A program made the position numbers and the translations under genes. Positions 17,675 to 25,088 of a stretch of DNA of 64,000 bases are shown here, piece by piece; position 1 is the first letter of the stretch, and each line of letters begins with the position of its first letter. The notes under the pieces were generated by a model, which saw only the letters and a list, made by a program, of their open reading frames with translations, did not search any database and was not told the DNA's origin. The DNA is from an uncultured Alphaproteobacteria bacterium (lineage in GTDB: Bacteria > Pseudomonadota > Alphaproteobacteria > CAAHEQ01 > UBA3637), in NCBI GenBank assembly GCA_947627155.1, contig CANQUX010000006.1:17038-81037 (forward strand), given 5' to 3'.

Positions 17675-19384
17675 TTAAGCATTTTCGGCTCTTTGCGGCC
17701 TTTCAGCAGGCAAACTCTCCTCCGGAACCGATTGCGCATTTTGTGCTAAAACCGATGTCGGGGGCGTTTGTTGAGTTTGCTTCCCCTGTTCCGGCGATAA
17801 TGCTTTTTCTTCTCTTACCGCAGGTTTTTCAGGTTGTTGGTTTCTCCCCAGATCGGGTAAGGCGGGTTTTTTGCTTTCATCGCGTTCAAGCGTGATGTTT
17901 TTTCCTTCATATTCTTCTCTTACCGCAGGTTTTTCACCTGATTGCTGTTGCGACTGTTCGGGTAAGGCGTTTTTTTTGCTTTCATCGCGCTCAATCGTAA
18001 TGGTTTTTTCTTCATATCCGGGCAGTTTTTTCGTATTATATGAATATCTGTGATTAACCCGAACGCCGGCAATGGCATACCCTTTGGAAGAAACGGCATT
18101 TTCAACACCTTTAATGTTTTCAACAACCGCGTTTTTGTCATTTTCGTTCAATTCACCGTTCCCTAACGCATGAACAGATTGCCGGAAATCACCTTTCATA
18201 ATTTCTTGTGCCGACCCAAGCGATTTTTTGGTGCGTTTTCCGTTTTCTATCTGATACACAATTTCTTTGGGATGATACAATTCTCTGGCTTGAAGCATTT
18301 TATAGGCATATATTTCGCTGTTGGAGCAAGGTTTTCCCTCTTTGGTGGCTCCAATAGGCAATTTCCCTTCTTTTTCAAGCTGTTGCATATTTTTAACCAT
18401 TGTATCCACTTGTTTTTGCGTGATCAGTTTTCTTTTAACAAACCCGGCTAACCGTGCTTGTGCATGAGCCACGTCCGCCTCTGAATATTGATGAACGACA
18501 ATCGTTTCATGGGGACGCGGCATCGGACGAGTTCTTTCGATGTCATTTAAAGGACGAGCCCGATCGTTAATGTCTTTGACTTCTATTTTTGATAAAGTTA
18601 TTTTAGGTTTAACAACCTTATCTAACCGATCTTTCAATTGATTTTTCATTTCATCAGAAACAGAAGCATTGGTAATATCATCCGAGGTAACGCAGTATGT
18701 ACCGTTTTTTGAATGACGAGACATAAAACCGTGATCAAATTTTTCAAGCGTTTTACCGATGGTTGCCATTTCTTTGGTATAATCACAGGTATCAAGATAA
18801 TAATGAACAGCCGTTTTTACACCTTGTCCGGCAAACGAATCAATCATACTTTTAGAAAGTGTTTCCTGATTTTTATAACAGGGTAAACTTGCAATAACAT
18901 TCGGAAAATTTTCCAATTCTTTTCCGATAATTCCCCGATTGACCGCCTGCTCCCATTTAATGCGATCACCCGCAGCGTTTTCTAAATAAGAAGCATCATT
19001 CGAATATGTATATTCGGGCATTGTTTTGTTAAAGATTGTCTTCATATAATGAACTTTGGCAACGGCATTTGCTTCTTGTTGCATCGCCTGACGCGCAATT
19101 TGCCGTTGTTGCATACTCACCTGTCGAGCAATCGGATCATTCGGAGAAATTCCACTCGGAACGGCAACCTGATTCAGTGCCATCGCAGGTAAAATACCCT
19201 GTTGAACCCCTTCTTCCAAAGTTAAAGATTGCTTTGTACGGCGGTTGATAAAACGAGATTGATTATTTTCAACAACCCATTGATAACCGTTTTGGTTAGC
19301 ATTCAGCAAAACAATATTTTGCCAATAGAAAAAATCATTTAATTGCTGTAATGCATTATTTTGAGCTTGAGGTGTATCAGCCAT
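17675..19384 (-). CDS. Unknown protein, 569 aa, repetitive C-terminus (copy 1)
   Basis: Not recognised. No signal peptide or membrane helix. Residues ~1-410 look folded and are rich in Gln, Asn and Lys. From ~430 on the chain is low-complexity and contains two direct repeats of about 35 residues with the pattern ITxERDESKKxALP...EKPAVREE, then a Gln/Pro/Glu tail, so the C-terminus is probably disordered. AGGAGG lies 6-7 bases before the ATG. It starts 12 bp after the 379-residue gene and is co-transcribed with it. Large size, solubility and disordered tail would fit an effector or scaffold, but nothing proves this. Confidence 0.78.
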   Translation of the reverse strand: MADTPQAQNNALQQLNDFFYWQNIVLLNANQNGYQWVVENNQSRFINRRTKQSLTLEEGVQQGILPAMALNQVAVPSGISPNDPIARQVSMQQRQIARQAMQQEANAVAKVHYMKTIFNKTMPEYTYSNDASYLENAAGDRIKWEQAVNRGIIGKELENFPNVIASLPCYKNQETLSKSMIDSFAGQGVKTAVHYYLDTCDYTKEMATIGKTLEKFDHGFMSRHSKNGTYCVTSDDITNASVSDEMKNQLKDRLDKVVKPKITLSKIEVKDINDRARPLNDIERTRPMPRPHETIVVHQYSEADVAHAQARLAGFVKRKLITQKQVDTMVKNMQQLEKEGKLPIGATKEGKPCSNSEIYAYKMLQARELYHPKEIVYQIENGKRTKKSLGSAQEIMKGDFRQSVHALGNGELNENDKNAVVENIKGVENAVSSKGYAIAGVRVNHRYSYNTKKLPGYEEKTITIERDESKKNALPEQSQQQSGEKPAVREEYEGKNITLERDESKKPALPDLGRNQQPEKPAVREEKALSPEQGKQTQQTPPTSVLAQNAQSVPEESLPAERPQRAENA

Positions 19385-19396
19385 TATATCCTCCTG

Positions 19397-20536
19397 TTAT
19401 TCATCACGACCGTTATTTGTATTCGTGCCGATAGTTTTTATTTGGATATCATTTGAATCTCCTTCAATTTCGGCCGTAATATTTTCCGCATTGTCAAAAC
19501 GCATTTTATGTTCTTGTCTGTTTTCTTCTGCATCAGGTGTTATTTTGCTGACCGGATGATCTTGGCGATTAATGTCATGATAGACGTCAGGATGAATGTC
19601 ACGATAATCTTCTTCATGATTATTGACTTCGGTTCTCACATTGTCATCAATTGTCGGATATAAATCATTTGAATGATCCGGTTCGACAACTTGTTGAACT
19701 TCGGTGCCGACTTTTAAGAATTGATAATAAGTAGAAATATCCTGATTATTCGGTACCGGCGGCACAGGAACCGGTTGAGGAATCGGTTGAGGAACCGGTT
19801 GATCATTGACATTTGTTGCTTCTAACTCTCCTTTTGCTTTTGCGAGTGAATCAAAGACGGCTTTACGCATGGCACCTTGGTTTGTTCGCGGCAGAACGGA
19901 GGTGCTTGAAAATAATAACGCAGCGCCGTCGTTTGCTTCGGAAGCATTAAATCCTTTTCCTTCGGTATGAAAATCTTGAATGGATTTCATACCCGGTAAT
20001 CCCATGTGTACGGATAAAATATAAGCGGCACGCAACCATTTTTGAGAACCATTGTCTTCTTTTGAGGCTTGTTGCATCATGCCATCCAGCTTTTCCAAAA
20101 CATCTTTTTGCGTTTCTTTATCCATATCTTTAAACTTTCTAAGACCGTTTAAAAGACCGGGAATTTTATCACCGAATTTATCTGTTCCGCCGTAAACATT
20201 ATGATAAATGTTATTTCGGCTCGGTGAAGAGGTTTCTTTATTCGTCATATTGAAGAGAGTGTCTAAAAAAGTTGAAGAATCAGTCCGCGGAACAATTAAA
20301 TCTTCTTTTGAAATATTATTCGAATAAAAACCGCTTTCCGGAATTTTTAATTCAGACAGCTTGATCGGATCCGTTAAATCGAGTTTATCGGCTTGTTCTT
20401 TCGGAACACCACAGAAAGCCAATAAAATTGCACAGGTTTTTTCACCGACTCCGTCTTGTGAACCACTGAACACACCGCCGATTGCATTAGAAAATGCTTC
20501 TACCGTATCATAGAAATGTTGGTCAATACTTGCCAT
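19397..20536 (-). CDS. Unknown protein, 379 aa, with Pro-rich linker (copy 1)
   Basis: Not recognised. Residues 1-240 form a helical domain related to the 232-residue protein at 16772 (shared GLLNGLRKFKDMD and QKWLRAAYILS segments). A Pro/Val/Gln linker (about 245-265, PVPQPIPQPVPVPPVP) leads to an acidic, His- and Asp-rich C-terminus without obvious fold. AAAGGA precedes the ATG. The promoter is perfect sigma-70-like: -35 TTGCAA (20603-20598), 17 bp, -10 TATAAT (20580-20575), with the first bases of element E4 as spacer. Confidence 0.8.
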   Translation of the reverse strand: MASIDQHFYDTVEAFSNAIGGVFSGSQDGVGEKTCAILLAFCGVPKEQADKLDLTDPIKLSELKIPESGFYSNNISKEDLIVPRTDSSTFLDTLFNMTNKETSSPSRNNIYHNVYGGTDKFGDKIPGLLNGLRKFKDMDKETQKDVLEKLDGMMQQASKEDNGSQKWLRAAYILSVHMGLPGMKSIQDFHTEGKGFNASEANDGAALLFSSTSVLPRTNQGAMRKAVFDSLAKAKGELEATNVNDQPVPQPIPQPVPVPPVPNNQDISTYYQFLKVGTEVQQVVEPDHSNDLYPTIDDNVRTEVNNHEEDYRDIHPDVYHDINRQDHPVSKITPDAEENRQEHKMRFDNAENITAEIEGDSNDIQIKTIGTNTNNGRDE

Positions 20537-20584
20537 TTTTTTATCCTTTCAAAAAAGTTAACCCCCTGTCGGGTATTATACAAT

Positions 20585-20740
20585 AAACGTACGATTTTTG
20601 CAACACTTTTTTTTGATTTTTTCAAAAAAAATTTAATTTAAGCCGAAATAATTGATTTTTTGAGTGTTTTTAAGGGGTGATTTTTTGCTTTTTGCAGGCA
20701 AATTTTGCCCCGGAAACCGCGTTGCATTAAAGGTAGGTTT
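20585..20740 (+). repeat. Promoter element E4 (156 bp)
   Basis: Identical to E2 inside because it is the start of duplication copy 2. Its left end drives the 379-residue gene at 20536 on the minus strand, whereas the identical left end of E2 drives a pilin gene. The 20537-20959 gap contains this element and the terminator at 20829. Confidence 0.8.
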
Positions 20741-20828
20741 TATTTGTGCAACTCATATCAAAATAAATACCCTGATGAAAGTCAATCAACAGTTTGAAAA
20801 ATGATAAAATTGAAAAATTTTAAAACAA

Positions 20829-20868
20829 AAAATAAAATCCGCTTCTTTTAAAAGCGGATTTTATTTTT
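20829..20868 (-). terminator. Terminator after gene 20960
   Basis: Duplicate of the hairpin at 16641 with the same AATAAAATCCGCTT stem. Confidence 0.8.
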
Positions 20869-20959
20869 GAAGCTTAAATGCCGTTTAAGCTTTTTCTTGG
20901 TATTACGAAAGATTGTTATCGTGATTTTTCAAATTTCCTCTTTGATTAATGTTAAAATC

Positions 20960-21658
20960 TTAACTCTCTTTAACTTCCGTAATTTTGTTACCCGATGAAG
21001 CAAAAAGGTGTTGCGACATATCTTTTCCGGCATTTTCTGTGGCTTCGTTCATGGCTTTGAAGGCTTTTTCCCAAAATTGCGGAGAAAGAGGAAGACCACC
21101 TGCATCTTTAAAAATCTCTTGAACTATATTGGAGGTGAATATTTGTTGTGCCGAAAGGGCACCGGGCAATTCCAAGGCGGAAGCATAAATGCTCGCGGCT
21201 TGCAACCATTTATTATCCCAGCTTTTTTTGCCGTCGGAAACAGCCAAATCCGTTGCTTTTTCCTGATAAAATTTTAATTTTTCATAGGCTTGCTTTTTAC
21301 CGGCACTATCTAAATCTTTCCACTTTCTGATACCCGAAAGCAACCCCGATTTTCCATTACCGCGTTCATCAACATATCCGTAGAACTGTTTGGCAGCATT
21401 GATTGATTTTGAATAAATCATTCGACCCAGCTTATTTAAAAGGCTATTATCTTTTTCAATTTTTTCAATTTTTATATCAAAAACGCCGGCATCGGCCGGA
21501 TTGTTTGAAAAAAGCTTATTGGAAGGAATATCCGACAATCTGATATGGAAATCTTCTTTATTATCAATATCATCAGCCACAGTTTTATATTCGTTATCCG
21601 TTAAGCCGATAATATCTTTGGCAATAATTTCATAAGCTCTTTTAGTTGATGTTAACAT
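20960..21658 (-). CDS. Unknown protein, 232 aa (duplication copy 2)
   Basis: Residue-for-residue identical to the product of 16772-17470, with the same ribosome-binding site and the same half-element promoter (-35 21731-21726, -10 21708-21703). No sign of divergence or decay, so the duplication is very recent or maintained by gene conversion. Function unknown. Confidence 0.8.
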   Translation of the reverse strand: MLTSTKRAYEIIAKDIIGLTDNEYKTVADDIDNKEDFHIRLSDIPSNKLFSNNPADAGVFDIKIEKIEKDNSLLNKLGRMIYSKSINAAKQFYGYVDERGNGKSGLLSGIRKWKDLDSAGKKQAYEKLKFYQEKATDLAVSDGKKSWDNKWLQAASIYASALELPGALSAQQIFTSNIVQEIFKDAGGLPLSPQFWEKAFKAMNEATENAGKDMSQHLFASSGNKITEVKES

Positions 21659-21712
21659 GTAATCTCCTTATCTTTTGTTAAAATATTAACCCGATAATGG
21701 AGAGTATACATT

Positions 21713-21753
21713 AAACGTGCGTTTTTTGCAACGATTTTTTCGACACTTTTCAA
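21713..21753 (-). repeat. Half promoter element E3, copy 2
   Basis: Duplicate of the half element at 17525, including the CGCACGTTT variant of the core. Confidence 0.65.
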
Positions 21754-21806
21754 TCACTTATAAAAAAAATAAAAGAGAGGAAAAAAAAACATTTTAAAAC
21801 AAGAAA

Positions 21807-21846
21807 TAAATAAAATCCGCTTCTTTTAAAAGCGGATTTTATTTTT
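21807..21846 (-). terminator. Terminator after gene 21863
   Basis: Duplicate of the hairpin at 17619. Confidence 0.8.
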
Positions 21847-21862
21847 GAAACTTAAATGCCGT

Positions 21863-23572
21863 TTAAGCATTTTCGGCTCTTTGCGGCCTTTCAGCAGGCA
21901 AACTCTCCTCCGGAACCGATTGCGCATTTTGTGCTAAAACCGATGTCGGGGGCGTTTGTTGAGTTTGCTTCCCCTGTTCCGGCGATAATGCTTTTTCTTC
22001 TCTTACCGCAGGTTTTTCAGGTTGTTGGTTTCTCCCCAGATCGGGTAAGGCGGGTTTTTTGCTTTCATCGCGTTCAAGCGTGATGTTTTTTCCTTCATAT
22101 TCTTCTCTTACCGCAGGTTTTTCACCTGATTGCTGTTGCGACTGTTCGGGTAAGGCGTTTTTTTTGCTTTCATCGCGCTCAATCGTAATGGTTTTTTCTT
22201 CATATCCGGGCAGTTTTTTCGTATTATATGAATATCTGTGATTAACCCGAACGCCGGCAATGGCATACCCTTTGGAAGAAACGGCATTTTCAACACCTTT
22301 AATGTTTTCAACAACCGCGTTTTTGTCATTTTCGTTCAATTCACCGTTCCCTAACGCATGAACAGATTGCCGGAAATCACCTTTCATAATTTCTTGTGCC
22401 GACCCAAGCGATTTTTTGGTGCGTTTTCCGTTTTCTATCTGATACACAATTTCTTTGGGATGATACAATTCTCTGGCTTGAAGCATTTTATAGGCATATA
22501 TTTCGCTGTTGGAGCAAGGTTTTCCCTCTTTGGTGGCTCCAATAGGCAATTTCCCTTCTTTTTCAAGCTGTTGCATATTTTTAACCATTGTATCCACTTG
22601 TTTTTGCGTGATCAGTTTTCTTTTAACAAACCCGGCTAACCGTGCTTGTGCATGAGCCACGTCCGCCTCTGAATATTGATGAACGACAATCGTTTCATGG
22701 GGACGCGGCATCGGACGAGTTCTTTCGATGTCATTTAAAGGACGAGCCCGATCGTTAATGTCTTTGACTTCTATTTTTGATAAAGTTATTTTAGGTTTAA
22801 CAACCTTATCTAACCGATCTTTCAATTGATTTTTCATTTCATCAGAAACAGAAGCATTGGTAATATCATCCGAGGTAACGCAGTATGTACCGTTTTTTGA
22901 ATGACGAGACATAAAACCGTGATCAAATTTTTCAAGCGTTTTACCGATGGTTGCCATTTCTTTGGTATAATCACAGGTATCAAGATAATAATGAACAGCC
23001 GTTTTTACACCTTGTCCGGCAAACGAATCAATCATACTTTTAGAAAGTGTTTCCTGATTTTTATAACAGGGTAAACTTGCAATAACATTCGGAAAATTTT
23101 CCAATTCTTTTCCGATAATTCCCCGATTGACCGCCTGCTCCCATTTAATGCGATCACCCGCAGCGTTTTCTAAATAAGAAGCATCATTCGAATATGTATA
23201 TTCGGGCATTGTTTTGTTAAAGATTGTCTTCATATAATGAACTTTGGCAACGGCATTTGCTTCTTGTTGCATCGCCTGACGCGCAATTTGCCGTTGTTGC
23301 ATACTCACCTGTCGAGCAATCGGATCATTCGGAGAAATTCCACTCGGAACGGCAACCTGATTCAGTGCCATCGCAGGTAAAATACCCTGTTGAACCCCTT
23401 CTTCCAAAGTTAAAGATTGCTTTGTACGGCGGTTGATAAAACGAGATTGATTATTTTCAACAACCCATTGATAACCGTTTTGGTTAGCATTCAGCAAAAC
23501 AATATTTTGCCAATAGAAAAAATCATTTAATTGCTGTAATGCATTATTTTGAGCTTGAGGTGTATCAGCCAT
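21863..23572 (-). CDS. Unknown protein, 569 aa (duplication copy 2)
   Basis: Identical to the product of 17675-19384, including the two ~35-residue repeats in the disordered C-terminus and the AGGAGG ribosome-binding site. Co-transcribed with the 379-residue gene directly upstream. Function unknown. Confidence 0.78.
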   Translation of the reverse strand: MADTPQAQNNALQQLNDFFYWQNIVLLNANQNGYQWVVENNQSRFINRRTKQSLTLEEGVQQGILPAMALNQVAVPSGISPNDPIARQVSMQQRQIARQAMQQEANAVAKVHYMKTIFNKTMPEYTYSNDASYLENAAGDRIKWEQAVNRGIIGKELENFPNVIASLPCYKNQETLSKSMIDSFAGQGVKTAVHYYLDTCDYTKEMATIGKTLEKFDHGFMSRHSKNGTYCVTSDDITNASVSDEMKNQLKDRLDKVVKPKITLSKIEVKDINDRARPLNDIERTRPMPRPHETIVVHQYSEADVAHAQARLAGFVKRKLITQKQVDTMVKNMQQLEKEGKLPIGATKEGKPCSNSEIYAYKMLQARELYHPKEIVYQIENGKRTKKSLGSAQEIMKGDFRQSVHALGNGELNENDKNAVVENIKGVENAVSSKGYAIAGVRVNHRYSYNTKKLPGYEEKTITIERDESKKNALPEQSQQQSGEKPAVREEYEGKNITLERDESKKPALPDLGRNQQPEKPAVREEKALSPEQGKQTQQTPPTSVLAQNAQSVPEESLPAERPQRAENA

Positions 23573-23584
23573 TATATCCTCCTG

Positions 23585-24724
23585 TTATTCATCACGACCG
23601 TTATTTGTATTCGTGCCGATAGTTTTTATTTGGATATCATTTGAATCTCCTTCAATTTCGGCCGTAATATTTTCCGCATTGTCAAAACGCATTTTATGTT
23701 CTTGTCTGTTTTCTTCTGCATCAGGTGTTATTTTGCTGACCGGATGATCTTGGCGATTAATGTCATGATAGACGTCAGGATGAATGTCACGATAATCTTC
23801 TTCATGATTATTGACTTCGGTTCTCACATTGTCATCAATTGTCGGATATAAATCATTTGAATGATCCGGTTCGACAACTTGTTGAACTTCGGTGCCGACT
23901 TTTAAGAATTGATAATAAGTAGAAATATCCTGATTATTCGGTACCGGCGGCACAGGAACCGGTTGAGGAATCGGTTGAGGAACCGGTTGATCATTGACAT
24001 TTGTTGCTTCTAACTCTCCTTTTGCTTTTGCGAGTGAATCAAAGACGGCTTTACGCATGGCACCTTGGTTTGTTCGCGGCAGAACGGAGGTGCTTGAAAA
24101 TAATAACGCAGCGCCGTCGTTTGCTTCGGAAGCATTAAATCCTTTTCCTTCGGTATGAAAATCTTGAATGGATTTCATACCCGGTAATCCCATGTGTACG
24201 GATAAAATATAAGCGGCACGCAACCATTTTTGAGAACCATTGTCTTCTTTTGAGGCTTGTTGCATCATGCCATCCAGCTTTTCCAAAACATCTTTTTGCG
24301 TTTCTTTATCCATATCTTTAAACTTTCTAAGACCGTTTAAAAGACCGGGAATTTTATCACCGAATTTATCTGTTCCGCCGTAAACATTATGATAAATGTT
24401 ATTTCGGCTCGGTGAAGAGGTTTCTTTATTCGTCATATTGAAGAGAGTGTCTAAAAAAGTTGAAGAATCAGTCCGCGGAACAATTAAATCTTCTTTTGAA
24501 ATATTATTCGAATAAAAACCGCTTTCCGGAATTTTTAATTCAGACAGCTTGATCGGATCCGTTAAATCGAGTTTATCGGCTTGTTCTTTCGGAACACCAC
24601 AGAAAGCCAATAAAATTGCACAGGTTTTTTCACCGACTCCGTCTTGTGAACCACTGAACACACCGCCGATTGCATTAGAAAATGCTTCTACCGTATCATA
24701 GAAATGTTGGTCAATACTTGCCAT
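23585..24724 (-). CDS. Unknown protein, 379 aa (duplication copy 2)
   Basis: Identical to the product of 19397-20536. Its promoter uses the left end of E5 (-35 TTGCAT 24791-24786, -10 TATAAT 24768-24763), so the -35 box differs by one base from that of copy 1 (TTGCAA). This is presumably the ancestral copy, because it lies next to the unduplicated E5 interior. Function unknown. Confidence 0.8.
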   Translation of the reverse strand: MASIDQHFYDTVEAFSNAIGGVFSGSQDGVGEKTCAILLAFCGVPKEQADKLDLTDPIKLSELKIPESGFYSNNISKEDLIVPRTDSSTFLDTLFNMTNKETSSPSRNNIYHNVYGGTDKFGDKIPGLLNGLRKFKDMDKETQKDVLEKLDGMMQQASKEDNGSQKWLRAAYILSVHMGLPGMKSIQDFHTEGKGFNASEANDGAALLFSSTSVLPRTNQGAMRKAVFDSLAKAKGELEATNVNDQPVPQPIPQPVPVPPVPNNQDISTYYQFLKVGTEVQQVVEPDHSNDLYPTIDDNVRTEVNNHEEDYRDIHPDVYHDINRQDHPVSKITPDAEENRQEHKMRFDNAENITAEIEGDSNDIQIKTIGTNTNNGRDE

Positions 24725-24772
24725 TTTTTTATCCTTTCAAAAAAGTTAACCCCCTGTCGGGTATTATACAAT

Positions 24773-24928
24773 AAACGTACGATTTATGCAACACTTTTTT
24801 TTAAAATTTTGAAAAAAAATTTTTTTAAGGCACAATTTTTTGATTTTTAAAGGTTTTTTACTTGTTTGTCTGGCTTTTTGCAAGTGCTTGAAAAGTGTCG
24901 AAAAAATCGTTGCATTAAAGGTACGTTT
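24773..24928 (+). repeat. Promoter element E5 (156 bp)
   Basis: Left end serves the 379-residue gene on the minus strand. The right end (TTGCATTAAAGGTACGTTT) points toward ptsP with a possible -10 TATGCA (24933-24938) at 17 bp. The interior closely matches E6 and differs from E2/E4. The 24725-25088 gap contains this element and a separate ptsP promoter. Confidence 0.8.
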
Positions 24929-25033
24929 TATTTATGCATATTCAAAAAATTTACCTTAACAAAGAAAGCCGAAAAAACGGCGTATAACCTTATTGATATT
25001 TTTATCTTTTTATTTTTTTTGACAAAAAAATGC

Positions 25034-25062
25034 TTGACGGAACGGAAAAGAAAACGTAAACT
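25034..25062 (+). promoter_or_regulatory. Promoter of ptsP
   Basis: TTGACG (25034-25039) and TAAACT (25057-25062) with 17 bp spacing, 26 bp before the start codon. Confidence 0.45.
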
Positions 25063-25088
25063 GAAAAAAACAAAAACGGGGTAATTTT

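Larger units (their letters stand above)
16397..20584. repeat. Tandem duplication, copy 1 (4,188 bp)
   Basis: Bases from 16397 repeat from 20585 with an offset of 4,188 bp. Every gene start and stop inside is shifted by exactly this number, the three predicted proteins are identical between copies, and the noncoding stretches I compared are identical. The unit contains element E2, three minus-strand genes, half element E3 and two terminators. The unit begins at the left end of a promoter element, as does copy 2 and the sequence after copy 2. Confidence 0.95.
20585..24772. repeat. Tandem duplication, copy 2 (4,188 bp)
   Basis: Second copy of the unit that starts at 16397. The junction at 20585 joins the upstream flank of the 379-residue gene (TATTATACAAT) to the E2 interior. 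After copy 2 the sequence at 24773 has the same flank but the E5 interior. This places the crossover between the end of the flank and the first E2/E5 difference, about 14 bp centred on AAACGTACGATTT. Confidence 0.95.

Noticed and set aside
16397..24772. Tandem duplication as an insertion sequence or prophage
   Set aside because: No transposase, integrase or phage structural gene lies in the unit, and its ends are promoter elements rather than transposon ends with target-site duplications.
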